Shown: one piece after another, positions 17,207 through 25,754 of the stretch
Layout: every line of letters starts with the position of its first letter
Numbering within the stretch: position 1 is the stretch's first letter
Source: Pseudoalteromonas arabiensis
GTDB lineage: Bacteria > Pseudomonadota > Gammaproteobacteria > Enterobacterales > Alteromonadaceae
Reading direction: 5' to 3'
NCBI RefSeq assembly: GCF_001550155.1
Contig: NZ_LRUF01000002.1
Location: 1-37,358 of the forward strand
Length of the DNA: 37,358 nt
Program-made: the position numbers and the translations under genes
Notes under the pieces: model-generated
Told to the model about the DNA's origin: nothing
Database searches by the model: none
What the model saw: only the letters and a program-made list of their open reading frames with translations

Positions 17207-19589
17207 TGCGTAATGCCTTTATTGGATCTTGTCTTAGTGTTTTATTGATCGGAAAAAAGCTCGTGATAAGCGCCATAACTAACAGCCCAAGCCAGATAGA
17301 TAATGTTAACCACCAGTTTATAGTTAAGGTGACGTTGGGTAGTGAAAAGCAATAACCAATAATTAAAAATGCTAATGAAAAAGCGAGCACCAAGCTCATC
17401 GTTATGGGTTGCATAAGCTCAAGTAAACTTTCTTTTAATAATCTTAGGTTATCTGCGCCCATTGAGAGCTTAACGCCCAAGCTATATCTGCGTACTTTAA
17501 TTAAGTAGTTAACAATGCCATTGATGCCTATACAGACCATGAGTAATGATGTTGATGCAAGTACAATAGCGAGCCAAGCTGCGTTTAAATGACGCTGTCG
17601 TTGGTCATCAAATTGAGTTGTTAATGACGCTAATGAATGTATATCTAAGCGTTTATCAATCCCGTAGATCAGTTGCTGAATTTGCGATATTGATGCGGAA
17701 TCTTTCATTGTTAGAAGGTAGGTATATTGACTCCAGCCTGGGTAATCTTTGGGTGTGAATACTTCAAAGTTTTCACTTTCAGGCCTTCCTGGTACGTAGG
17801 TATTACTGACTACACCTACGATAGAATAAAACGTTTTGCTGTCAAAGCTGACTTTACTATTTAGTACGTTCTGTGTGTTTTTATCCAACATATCCGCAAG
17901 GCGTTGGTTAACAATAATGGGCGGGTTTTTAAGTTTTTCATCACCTTTGCTAAAGCCCTTGCCTGTTACTTTAAGATCTAATTCTGCAAAATAATTGTTG
18001 GAAACTAAGCTATTACGCGCTTGGGCAATATACTGGCCAGCTTCATCATATATTTGGTTAACGTTAACCGTATCGGGTAAGCGCTGTTCTGATGATAGTG
18101 CTAAACTGCTCACATTATTGAGGTTTAATAGCTGTTGGGTAATGGCTTTATGAAGGTTAATTCGTTCACTCGGCTTATCGATATTACTGTAATTTATTGT
18201 AAGTGAGTATTTACCTTGAGTGTTTATGCCATTATCTCTGAGTGCTTCAGAGAGTGTCACTAACACGACGTGACTTGCTGCGGTTAATACTAAAAATGAG
18301 AACAAAATCTGTAAGCCAACTAACAAGTGGCTGGTCGCTGCGCTCATTTGTTTTCCAGTACCTTTACCGCTACTTTGTAAGCTACTCATTAAGTTTTTCT
18401 CTTTTACGACACTTAATTCTATAAATGAATAGAGTGCAGCAATAGTAACAATCAAAAATACTGAAAAGAGGAGCGTATTTATACTTAACGAAAGAGTATC
18501 TAGCCGTTGTATAGAATTTTCGGCTAAGTTTTGAATAACGATAAACCCTATTTGGGTAAGTGTTAATGCCAGTATGACTGCAATGCTAATCAGTAGTAAG
18601 TTGTGTTTTAGTGTTTCAACAATGAGCTGTTTTGTACTTGCTCCAAATGCAAAGCTTATAGCAATCGGTTTTATACGAGTAATTGCTTTTGCAAGTTGCA
18701 TACTAGAGAGGTTGATAAGTGCAATGATCAATAACAAACAAACACCTAAAAGCAGCATGAGTACTATTTTTCCGCTATCACCTTTTAATGCTTCACTAAA
18801 TGTCGTGATACGTGCGTTAACAGTAAAATCTTTCAGAATATTAGGAGCATGGAGCTGAGCGCCTTTCAATGATAGGTCTGATAACTGTTGTGTGATTGCA
18901 GATTCTGATGCTGTATCTTTTAATCTAACAACACTTTTGTATGCACCCATAAACCCATTTGCTGTTTTGGGATCAAATACCTCATCGACATCAATAGGTA
19001 ACCATATCGCATCGTTTATATTTTTGTAGTGGGGCAGAACAAGATCATCTGGAGCTACACCAACAATAGTGAATCGACGTTGATTTAACTGTATTTTTTG
19101 ACCAATGATATCATCTTGACCTTGGAAAAGTTTTTGCCATGCCCTATAGCCTAAAACGACAGACATGTGCTTACTGCCAAGCGCCTCGGTCTCATTGAAT
19201 AATCTTCCAAGTTCAGGTTTGACACCAAGCAGGTCAAACAAGTTATTAGATGCGAGAATAACGTCTACAGCGGGTCTAGTTGGCCTGTCTAATAATTTAT
19301 AGCTGGTCCACTTATGGTAGGTAGCCATATCAGTAAAGAGCGTATTTTCATTCTCTATATAACTCATTACTTTTGAGTTACTAGCAGGGCCTGAGTAGCT
19401 TTTTGAATTTACGGTGCCTTCTAATAAATATAAATTATCACTTTGTTGATAAGGCAAGGGGGAAAAAAAGACTAAATCCACTAAGCTAAAGGCGCTAAGT
19501 ACCATGCAAAGAGTGAGCGCTAATGTAAATACGGTTGTTAAATAGTACTGCTTAGCACGTTTGAAGGTATTGTAGGCTACTTTTAACAT
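17199..19589 (-). CDS. FtsX/MacB-type ABC permease of the peptide operon
   Basis: This 796-residue permease has an N-terminal helix (about 13-37), a periplasmic MacB-like core (about 45-260) and a block of three helices (about 277-295, 325-350 and 370-395). A further helix near 425-445 is followed by a second periplasmic core, then C-terminal helices ending FFPINKTLRQDPIKALRNE. The paired FtsX cores are more diverged than in the permease at 8265. The usual KEVGVRKALGA motif is replaced by a degenerate TRIKPIAISFAFGASTKQ, and in the second half by RYSLGVKLSMGADNLRL. It overlaps the ATPase gene by 7 bases upstream and the S9 peptidase by 8 downstream. It probably moves, or gives immunity to, the cluster's peptide product together with its ATPase and adaptor. 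Confidence 0.9.
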   Translation of the reverse strand: MLKVAYNTFKRAKQYYLTTVFTLALTLCMVLSAFSLVDLVFFSPLPYQQSDNLYLLEGTVNSKSYSGPASNSKVMSYIENENTLFTDMATYHKWTSYKLLDRPTRPAVDVILASNNLFDLLGVKPELGRLFNETEALGSKHMSVVLGYRAWQKLFQGQDDIIGQKIQLNQRRFTIVGVAPDDLVLPHYKNINDAIWLPIDVDEVFDPKTANGFMGAYKSVVRLKDTASESAITQQLSDLSLKGAQLHAPNILKDFTVNARITTFSEALKGDSGKIVLMLLLGVCLLLIIALINLSSMQLAKAITRIKPIAISFAFGASTKQLIVETLKHNLLLISIAVILALTLTQIGFIVIQNLAENSIQRLDTLSLSINTLLFSVFLIVTIAALYSFIELSVVKEKNLMSSLQSSGKGTGKQMSAATSHLLVGLQILFSFLVLTAASHVVLVTLSEALRDNGINTQGKYSLTINYSNIDKPSERINLHKAITQQLLNLNNVSSLALSSEQRLPDTVNVNQIYDEAGQYIAQARNSLVSNNYFAELDLKVTGKGFSKGDEKLKNPPIIVNQRLADMLDKNTQNVLNSKVSFDSKTFYSIVGVVSNTYVPGRPESENFEVFTPKDYPGWSQYTYLLTMKDSASISQIQQLIYGIDKRLDIHSLASLTTQFDDQRQRHLNAAWLAIVLASTSLLMVCIGINGIVNYLIKVRRYSLGVKLSMGADNLRLLKESLLELMQPITMSLVLAFSLAFLIIGYCFSLPNVTLTINWWLTLSIWLGLLVMALITSFFPINKTLRQDPIKALRNE

Positions 19590-20311
19590 GGCTGAGCAAC
19601 TCGATTTGCATCTGTTGGCGTACTGACATCATCATTTTCAGCTATTACAGAGCCATCTTTTAATTGAATATTACGAGATGCCATGTTGGCATAACGCGGG
19701 TCATGGGTGACTAAAACGATAGTTGTGCCTTGCTGATTAAGGTCTTTGATCAATGCCATGATGGCATCACCGTTTTTAGAATCTAAGTTACCTGTCGGCT
19801 CATCGACAAGCATAATACCTGAATCACCAGCTAAAGCGCGAGCAATGGAAACGCGTTGCTGTTGACCCCCTGATATTTGGTTAGGGTATAAATCAGCTTT
19901 ATCTGCAAGGCCTACTTTCTCTAAGCAATCTAGGGCACGTGCATGGCGTGTTGAAAGCGAATCCCCTCTATATTTTAAAGGCAGTGCTACATTTTCTAAG
20001 ACAGTCATTTCATCTATTAGATTAAAAGATTGAAATACAAAGCCGATTCTATTTCCACGAACTTTAGAGCGTTGCGTTGAATCCATATCAGAAACAAGTA
20101 AGCCGTCGATGTAATATTCACCGCTTTGTGGGGTGTCGAGTAATCCCATAATATTCAGTAGTGTTGATTTTCCGCACCCTGATGGGCCTGAAATAGAAAT
20201 AAATTCGCCATCATAAACAGTGAAGCTAATTCCTTTTAAAATTTGACTGACCTGATCGCCATTGGTAAAGGACTTAGTTAAGTTATTAACCCTTAAAATT
20301 TCAGTGTTCAT
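19583..20311 (-). CDS. MacB/LolD-type ABC ATPase of the peptide operon
   Basis: This 242-residue nucleotide-binding protein has Walker A GPSGCGKST, the Q-loop motif FVFQSFNLIDEMT, the signature ISGGQQQR, Walker B IMLVDEPTGNLDS and the H loop VLVTHDPRY. The sequence closely follows the ATPase at 7562-8263, including FNLIDEMT and EPTGNLDSKNGD. The two transport sets in this window are therefore paralogous. It lies 4 bases after the adaptor gene and overlaps the permease by 7 bases, consistent with a stoichiometric complex. Confidence 0.95.
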   Translation of the reverse strand: MNTEILRVNNLTKSFTNGDQVSQILKGISFTVYDGEFISISGPSGCGKSTLLNIMGLLDTPQSGEYYIDGLLVSDMDSTQRSKVRGNRIGFVFQSFNLIDEMTVLENVALPLKYRGDSLSTRHARALDCLEKVGLADKADLYPNQISGGQQQRVSIARALAGDSGIMLVDEPTGNLDSKNGDAIMALIKDLNQQGTTIVLVTHDPRYANMASRNIQLKDGSVIAENDDVSTPTDANRVAQPC

Positions 20312-20315
20312 ACTT

Positions 20316-21542
20316 CTAGCTCTCTATTTTTATCATTTTTGTTTCAGCAGGAATATCTAAGGTGGAAATAATAACTTGCTCGCCAGGCTCTAAGCCTGAT
20401 AGCACTTGAATTAGCTGTCCTGATGTTTTGCCATATTGCACATCAACTCTAACAGCCTTGTTATCACTCGTTAGCTTGAATAGTGAACCATAGGCTCCCT
20501 CTTTAGCATCACTGGGCTGCTTTATGTAGTTCATATCTTTTTGTACGTCGGCGTAGATGGTTGCATCAACCTGTTGCATTGGTTTCATGCTGCCATGCTC
20601 AATTGCTTCAAGTTCAATATCAACCTGTACAGCACCATCATTGATAACAGGGTCAACACGAACGACTCGTCCATGCACTTGCTCATTGAGTGTTGTAATC
20701 TCGGCTTTCATGCCCATTTGAATTAAATGCGCTTGAATTTGCGGAACTTTTATTTCCCCAACTAATGGCGATAGGCTGCCAATAAGCGCAAGCTCAGAGC
20801 CTGCTGTTACACTTTGCCCTAAACTGAGAGGAAGGCGCTGGATGACCCCTTTCATTCCTGCTTTTACAGATAATTGCTCGACCATCAGTTTTGCAACGTT
20901 GAACTCATCTTCTGCTTGAGAAATAAGATCATCTTGAATTGAAAGTGCTTCTTTTTGCATTTCAGTGAGCTTGTCTAATTTTGATTCTTCGAGGCTGATG
21001 CGTTTAAGTAACTGCTTCGCTTCCAATTCATTTTTTTTAGCACTAATCCCAGAGACAATTCCCGACTTAGCTAAAGAGCGTTCGGCTTCTACTTGGAGCA
21101 TGGCAATTTCTGCTTGTGCTTTTAACTCAGAGATACTTGATTCATTGTTTAACAGCTCCCGTTGTTGCACTAACAAAGTTTGACGTTTCTGTGTCTTTGC
21201 ATTTTTGAGCTTTGCTAAAGCTAGACGCAGCTTACTCTCAAGCTCAGGGTTGTTTAATGTCAGAATCACTGTATCAGGCTCTACAACGGCTCCTGCTTTT
21301 AGCTTTATTTCGTCGACAACAGCATTGCTGGTGGCTGTAAGTAGTCTTTTATTAATAGATTGAAGAGAACCATAACCTTCCACTTTAATAGAAAAGTCAC
21401 CGCGTTCTACTTTTGCCATTGTTACAGATTCAAGAGAGATCACTTCTGCATTATCTGCAAACCCTAACCGCCAACCAGATAAAAGCATAATGGCTGACAA
21501 ACCAATTAACCCCTGATAAACAAGTTTAGATGTGAGTTTCAT
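20316..21542 (-). CDS. Periplasmic adaptor (MacA/HlyD-like) of the peptide operon
   Basis: This 408-residue membrane fusion protein has an N-terminal anchor (about 9-28) and a first lipoyl half-motif (IKLKAGAVVEPDTVILTL). A long coiled-coil hairpin (about 105-220) is rich in Lys, Glu and Gln, and the second lipoyl half is LSVKAGMKGVIQRLPLSLGQ. A C-terminal region with GLEPGEQVIISTLD resembles MacA-type adaptors. The hairpin is long enough to reach a TolC-type channel. It is followed by its ATPase and permease. An adaptor/permease/ATPase trio next to a radical SAM enzyme is also the arrangement of darobactin clusters, although the peptide here is different. Confidence 0.88.
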   Translation of the reverse strand: MKLTSKLVYQGLIGLSAIMLLSGWRLGFADNAEVISLESVTMAKVERGDFSIKVEGYGSLQSINKRLLTATSNAVVDEIKLKAGAVVEPDTVILTLNNPELESKLRLALAKLKNAKTQKRQTLLVQQRELLNNESSISELKAQAEIAMLQVEAERSLAKSGIVSGISAKKNELEAKQLLKRISLEESKLDKLTEMQKEALSIQDDLISQAEDEFNVAKLMVEQLSVKAGMKGVIQRLPLSLGQSVTAGSELALIGSLSPLVGEIKVPQIQAHLIQMGMKAEITTLNEQVHGRVVRVDPVINDGAVQVDIELEAIEHGSMKPMQQVDATIYADVQKDMNYIKQPSDAKEGAYGSLFKLTSDNKAVRVDVQYGKTSGQLIQVLSGLEPGEQVIISTLDIPAETKMIKIES

Positions 21543-21575
21543 TATTTTTTCCTTTGCTTTATGAGCAATCTTTAG

Positions 21576-23690
21576 TTAGATCACCTCTGACAGTGTTTGA
21601 CCATTAATTAACTTTTCTAAGTCTATTACTCTGTCTGCTGCTTTTATCGTTTCTTGCCTGTGGGCGACGCTAATTCTGGTTATTCTTTTTGATTTTAAAT
21701 GCTGATTCACTTGTAATTCAGTAGCAGCATCTAAGTGACTCGTTGCTTCATCTAAAAATAAAACAATAGGTTGGCTGTAAAGCGCTCTGGCTAACAGTAA
21801 GCGTTGTTTTTGACCACCAGACAAAGAACTGCCTAAGTCGCCCACCTGTGTGTGCAGTCCCATAGGCATGGCTTGAATCTCTTGCCAAATTGCTGCACCT
21901 TTTGCAGCCTCAATCACTTGATTGATATCTGGTTTGGGTTCAAAAAAGGAGATATTTTCAATTAAAGAGCCATTCAGTAATTGATCATTTTGCATAACCG
22001 TGGCGCACATAGATCGAAAGTTTCGCATCCCTAGCATATTGATTGAGTGTCCATCTAATAGGTAATCACCTTGCTCGGCTTTAATTAGGCCCGTCATTAG
22101 CTTAAGTAAGGTTGATTTGCCTAATCCCGAGCGGCCAATAATAGCGACAGATTCTCCAGCATTTATTTCAAAGTTGATACCTCTAAATAACCAAGGAGAT
22201 GATGGAGAATATCTAAAATGTAAATCACGTACTTCGATATGTCCTTTAGTTTGCTCCTTTGCAACGACCAATGAATTACTCTCTTGTTCTTGGCTTTGCA
22301 TGACGATATCTGACATTCTTCGAAGATAAGTGGATGCCAACTTAAATCGAAATATATGGTCAACTAAGGTTTGAGTGCTGCTTGAAAATTGTTGACGATA
22401 GGCTAGGAAGGCAATGAACATACCAATCGTAAACGCATTGTTTATAATTAATGTCGCACCAAAAAATATAACGGTTAAATACTCTACTTTACTTATTAAT
22501 TCTTGGCTTATTTCAGCCGAAATAGATATTTTCTCTCGCTTAATATTTTCATTGGTTGTATCGGCAAATAAGTTAAGCCATGATGATAATCGTGTACTTT
22601 CTTTGACGTAGCACTTTATGGGCATTATTGCTCGAATTGTTTCGAGGAAGTGGCTATTTTCTTTTGCTTGTTTCGCTAAAACCTGTTCTAAGTGTTTATT
22701 TTCCTTTTTTGTTAAGTAAAGCCTTACCATTAACGTGATAGATAAAAATATAAGTGATATCAAGGCAAGGGTAGGTGAATAGGTATACATTATGATTAAA
22801 GTCGTAATACCAAGAAGGCCTTCGACAATCGCGGCAATAAAGCCTCGGCTAATCATACGCTGAACTTCATTAAAGGCCTCGAATCTTGATTTGATATCTC
22901 CGACATGGCGAGACTCAAAGAATGATAGAGGTAAATGTAGTAAGTGGCGTTGTATATTAGCCTTTACCTGAAAACCTAAGTTCTTATCTAGGTATAATAT
23001 TGCCGCTGAGCGAATAATATTACTAAACGTAGTTAATAGTGTGATTGCTAGAAATGCAGCCAGTAGCCAGACCAACACACCGCTATCTGAAAGTGGAATA
23101 CCATGGTCAATGACGATTCTTATATAGTATGGGGATATGAGTAAAAAGCATTGCAATATCAATGCAATAACGAATATTTTGAATAGCGATGAGCCTAACC
23201 CATCAATATTACCTATAAACGTTCTAAGTGGCATTTTTACTCTTTCATCTGCAACCGTAAATGTCGATGAAGGAGTTAACTCTATTGCAATACCAGTGAA
23301 AGCTTCAGAAACTTGTTTCCAATCAAGTTTAACTTTCCCTTTGGCGGGATCATGAATAACGATCCCTGTTCTACTGACCGACGCTAAGGTTACAAAATGA
23401 TTAAAGTTCCAATGAAGGATTGCTGGCCCCTTTAGCTTTGATAGCTGTCCAAGCTCTAGTTTTAGTACACGCCCAGACAAGCCAATATCATCAGCTATTT
23501 TTAAAATATGTTTAACGGTAATGCCTTGTGTTCCTACCGGATAGCGCTGTCGCATGGCAAGCATATTAACTTTGTAGCCATGATAAAATGCGATCATTGC
23601 AAGGCAAGTAATCCCACATTCAGCTACTTCACTTTGTAAAAAAGTAGGCAATTTAGATGATTTAAAGTCTATATAATCGGTTAGTCGCAT
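21576..23690 (-). CDS. C39 peptidase-containing ABC exporter (PCAT)
   Basis: This 704-residue bifunctional protein cuts double-glycine leaders and exports the core peptide. The C39 domain (about 1-135) has the nucleophile Cys in SEVAECGITCLAMI, His in NFNHFVTL and Asp in VIHDPAKG, so the triad is intact. The transmembrane domain (about 165-440) has six helices. The ATPase has Walker A GRSGLGKST, signature LSGGQKQR, Walker B VLFLDEATSHLD and a C-terminal His in SVAHRQE. It lies 10 bases after the short HlyD-like gene. Together with the two Gly-Gly leader peptides encoded upstream, it strongly supports a processed and secreted peptide product. It is analogous to the colicin V (CvaB) and LagD exporters. 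Confidence 0.95.
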   Translation of the reverse strand: MRLTDYIDFKSSKLPTFLQSEVAECGITCLAMIAFYHGYKVNMLAMRQRYPVGTQGITVKHILKIADDIGLSGRVLKLELGQLSKLKGPAILHWNFNHFVTLASVSRTGIVIHDPAKGKVKLDWKQVSEAFTGIAIELTPSSTFTVADERVKMPLRTFIGNIDGLGSSLFKIFVIALILQCFLLISPYYIRIVIDHGIPLSDSGVLVWLLAAFLAITLLTTFSNIIRSAAILYLDKNLGFQVKANIQRHLLHLPLSFFESRHVGDIKSRFEAFNEVQRMISRGFIAAIVEGLLGITTLIIMYTYSPTLALISLIFLSITLMVRLYLTKKENKHLEQVLAKQAKENSHFLETIRAIMPIKCYVKESTRLSSWLNLFADTTNENIKREKISISAEISQELISKVEYLTVIFFGATLIINNAFTIGMFIAFLAYRQQFSSSTQTLVDHIFRFKLASTYLRRMSDIVMQSQEQESNSLVVAKEQTKGHIEVRDLHFRYSPSSPWLFRGINFEINAGESVAIIGRSGLGKSTLLKLMTGLIKAEQGDYLLDGHSINMLGMRNFRSMCATVMQNDQLLNGSLIENISFFEPKPDINQVIEAAKGAAIWQEIQAMPMGLHTQVGDLGSSLSGGQKQRLLLARALYSQPIVLFLDEATSHLDAATELQVNQHLKSKRITRISVAHRQETIKAADRVIDLEKLINGQTLSEVI

Positions 23691-23700
23691 TTAATTTTCA

Positions 23701-24396
23701 CTATTTAATTAAATTTATAATCTTTTCATCTTGCTTGTTAAGTACTATTTTTATTTCAGCGTTAGGTGATAATTTTTGTATCTCATTTTCTTTTATTCTT
23801 AAGTGAATTTTTTGTTCTTTTTCACTTGATATTCCATTAATAACCATAGTGACTGTTGCAGTTATTTTTTCATCGTTAATATGTAGAGTCGCTTTGTCAT
23901 TTACATTTAAATTGATTTTATTGGTGTTTGATATCCAAAAAGATAATTCACCATCGGCTGGTGGAGTCAAAAGATAACCAAGAGGCTTGTATGGTTGAGT
24001 TATATTTTTATCAATTTTAGAGTGAAAGAAAAAACCGTCACTGGGAGAGCGGATAACATCACTTTCTAAACTACTTTTATTGTTTAGTTTAGAGATGGAG
24101 ATCAAAGGCTGATCTTTTCTTACATGCCCACCATTTTTAGATAGGTAACTTTTTATAATGGCAACTTCACTATAAATTAGTGGTGTATAATTTTCAGCAG
24201 ATATCTTAACCGCAAGACTCTTACTTGATGGGATCGAGATTATTTTTATTAAAAGGAAGAAAGCGATAAATATGAAGATAAGAAATAATATAGAGTTATT
24301 TATCACTTTAGGTTGCTTTATAAGCGACTTGCCAATATCACTTGATTTATATTGGTTCCTAAGAGCTTCCTTTCTAAACATATTAACAATAGACAT
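23701..24396 (-). CDS. Short HlyD-like adaptor for the C39 exporter
   Basis: This 231-residue protein has one N-terminal membrane helix (about 34-54, ILFLIFIFIAFFLLIKII) and a periplasmic part with two lipoyl-like half-motifs: IKSYLSKNGGHVRKDQPLIS and VIRSPSDGFFFHSKID. They are joined by only about a dozen residues (KLNNKSSLESD) rather than the usual coiled-coil hairpin of 80 or more. The C-terminal beta-rich portion resembles the HlyD barrel. CvaA/HlyD proteins are normally about 400 residues, so this is a compact form that could not itself contact a TolC tunnel in the usual way. The gene is very AT rich (25 of 120 G+C by hand count at 23701-23820). It lies 3 bases from the radical SAM gene and 10 from the exporter. 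Confidence 0.82.
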   Translation of the reverse strand: MSIVNMFRKEALRNQYKSSDIGKSLIKQPKVINNSILFLIFIFIAFFLLIKIISIPSSKSLAVKISAENYTPLIYSEVAIIKSYLSKNGGHVRKDQPLISISKLNNKSSLESDVIRSPSDGFFFHSKIDKNITQPYKPLGYLLTPPADGELSFWISNTNKINLNVNDKATLHINDEKITATVTMVINGISSEKEQKIHLRIKENEIQKLSPNAEIKIVLNKQDEKIINLIK

Positions 24397-24399
24397 GAG

Positions 24400-25434
24400 C
24401 TAGCTAACTTTCTTTATCGGAATGTCACCAACAACAGTGTTGCTGTTCATATAACTAAGCGGGCATCCCATTTGCCAGCTATCAAGAGTCGTAAAGCCTT
24501 TTATCCAGGTGCTAAATTTTTCATTATTTAAAGTGAGAGTGCCGTCAGGGTTAATCTTGCCAATATTGTTTCTGTCATCATCTAAAGCAACGGTACACTT
24601 ATTGATATTACCATTTGCTCTAATTCCTAAAGAATTTGGCTTTCCGGCATAACAGATGTAATGGCCCCGATCATTAGTTTCCTTACTATTATCTAAATAA
24701 CGTTCTGTTAGTTCTCGAGCTAACTGTTTGGCTGATTTTTTTGATATTAGGCGGTTTATTTTTTCTTGATTATCACCCCCTAAGTTAGATATTTCTTTAA
24801 AAAGCAACTGAAACCTACTGTCTTCTTTTAGCTCTTCATCATAGCGTTCACAAAAGGCTAAAACACTTTCATGGTTTAAGTCTGTAACATGTATTCTGAG
24901 AGTTATATGAAAATCAAGATCTGTTGCAGATGCTGCTAATAAGCGACCCCATATTTTATCAAAACTGCCTCTTCCGTTACGTGTTAATCGAGTTGTGTCG
25001 TGTGACTCTTTGTCACCGTCAATAGAGATTTGAAAGCTATTTTGTTTTAGCTCCACAAGTTTTGTAAGTGTTTTTATATCGAGAAGAGAACCATTTGTAG
25101 TCAGATTTCCCGACACTTTACAGCCATTTTCTTTTGCTAATGATTGTGCGTATTCAGCAATTTCAAATAGAATATCTTTTGCTAATAAAGGTTCTCCACC
25201 AAACCAACTAAATGATAGGCTCTTTAACTTAGGTATTTTATTTTTGATAAGAATTTTAGTAGCATCGACTAACCAACGAGGCATTTTCCCAATTTCAAAA
25301 TCTTCATAGCAATACACGCATCGAAAATTGCACTGCTCTGTTGGAAAGATTATTAGCTGGAATTTTTCATTGCTGAGGCTATTTACTAATTGTTGTTTAG
25401 AAAAGCCTTTAATTTTTCCTGTTGAAGAGATCAT
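24400..25434 (-). CDS. Radical SAM peptide maturase with Twitch/SPASM-like tail
   Basis: This 344-residue enzyme probably modifies one or both small peptides encoded upstream. The radical SAM 4Fe-4S motif is CNFRCVYCY (Cys35, Cys39, Cys42). SAM-binding features are SWFGGEPLL, LTTNGSLL and FQISIDGD. The C-terminal third has a Cys, then a G-X4-Cys step (CYAGKPNSLGIRANGNINKC) and a later Cys (MGCPLSYM), like the reduced SPASM or Twitch domain that holds one auxiliary cluster. Only 34 residues precede the Cys motif, so there is no fused N-terminal leader-recognition (RRE) domain. The family makes thioether, C-C or other crosslinks. Which of these is made here is unknown. It sits behind an intercistronic hairpin in the operon. 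Confidence 0.92.
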   Translation of the reverse strand: MISSTGKIKGFSKQQLVNSLSNEKFQLIIFPTEQCNFRCVYCYEDFEIGKMPRWLVDATKILIKNKIPKLKSLSFSWFGGEPLLAKDILFEIAEYAQSLAKENGCKVSGNLTTNGSLLDIKTLTKLVELKQNSFQISIDGDKESHDTTRLTRNGRGSFDKIWGRLLAASATDLDFHITLRIHVTDLNHESVLAFCERYDEELKEDSRFQLLFKEISNLGGDNQEKINRLISKKSAKQLARELTERYLDNSKETNDRGHYICYAGKPNSLGIRANGNINKCTVALDDDRNNIGKINPDGTLTLNNEKFSTWIKGFTTLDSWQMGCPLSYMNSNTVVGDIPIKKVS

Positions 25435-25456
25435 TTTTTCTCCTTTAGTTGTAAAT

Positions 25457-25492
25457 TAACCCAGATCACTTTAAAGAGGGTGATCTGGGTTA
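25457..25492 (-). promoter_or_regulatory. Intercistronic hairpin between precursor and maturase
   Basis: A perfect stem AACCCAGATCAC / GTGATCTGGGTT (12 pairs, extendable by T-A) with a 10-base loop fills the 67-base gap between the Cys-X4-Cys precursor and the radical SAM gene. On the transcribed minus strand it is followed by AATTTACAACT, not a T run, so it is unlikely to be a full terminator. It more likely protects the 3' end of a processed precursor mRNA or partly attenuates transcription. Either would make more peptide than enzyme. Confidence 0.75.
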
Positions 25493-25501
25493 GTGTGTTA
25501 G

Positions 25502-25684
25502 TTATAGTTCTTTAAATTCAGAGCCACAGCTAATGTTTGCACAACCGACATTAGTCTCTTCATCCTCTTCTTCTGGAGAGAAACCACCAGCTACAACGCC
25601 AGCTAACTCTTCACTTAGCTCAACTTCACCTAGCTCATTAAGTTTGATTTCTTCGTTTTTGATATTTTCAAATTTCTTGCTCAT
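25502..25684 (-). CDS. RiPP precursor-like peptide with Cys-X4-Cys core
   Basis: This 60-residue peptide has a leader of 34 residues ending VELSEELAGVVAGG, a double-glycine site for the C39 exporter. The predicted 26-residue core starts FSPEEEDEET and ends NVGCANISCGSEFKEL. It is strongly acidic and has Cys48 and Cys53 in the symmetrical block GCANISCG. The start codon has a strong AAGGAAAT site. It lies just upstream of the radical SAM gene with a hairpin between. The two Cys are obvious candidate modification sites, and the aromatic-X-acidic FKE (57-59) is another. I know of no RiPP class with this core. Peptide function (antimicrobial or signal) cannot be read. Confidence 0.85.
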   Translation of the reverse strand: MSKKFENIKNEEIKLNELGEVELSEELAGVVAGGFSPEEEDEETNVGCANISCGSEFKEL

Positions 25685-25754
25685 TTTATTTCCTTAAATT
25701 TATTTTATTAGCCCTTAATGGGTTTTATAATTATGGATGTTGTTTTTTATTTTT

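Noticed and set aside
25457..25492. Full intrinsic terminator between the precursor and the maturase
   Set aside because: The stem is perfect, but no T run follows on the transcribed strand, so it is kept as a processing or attenuation hairpin.
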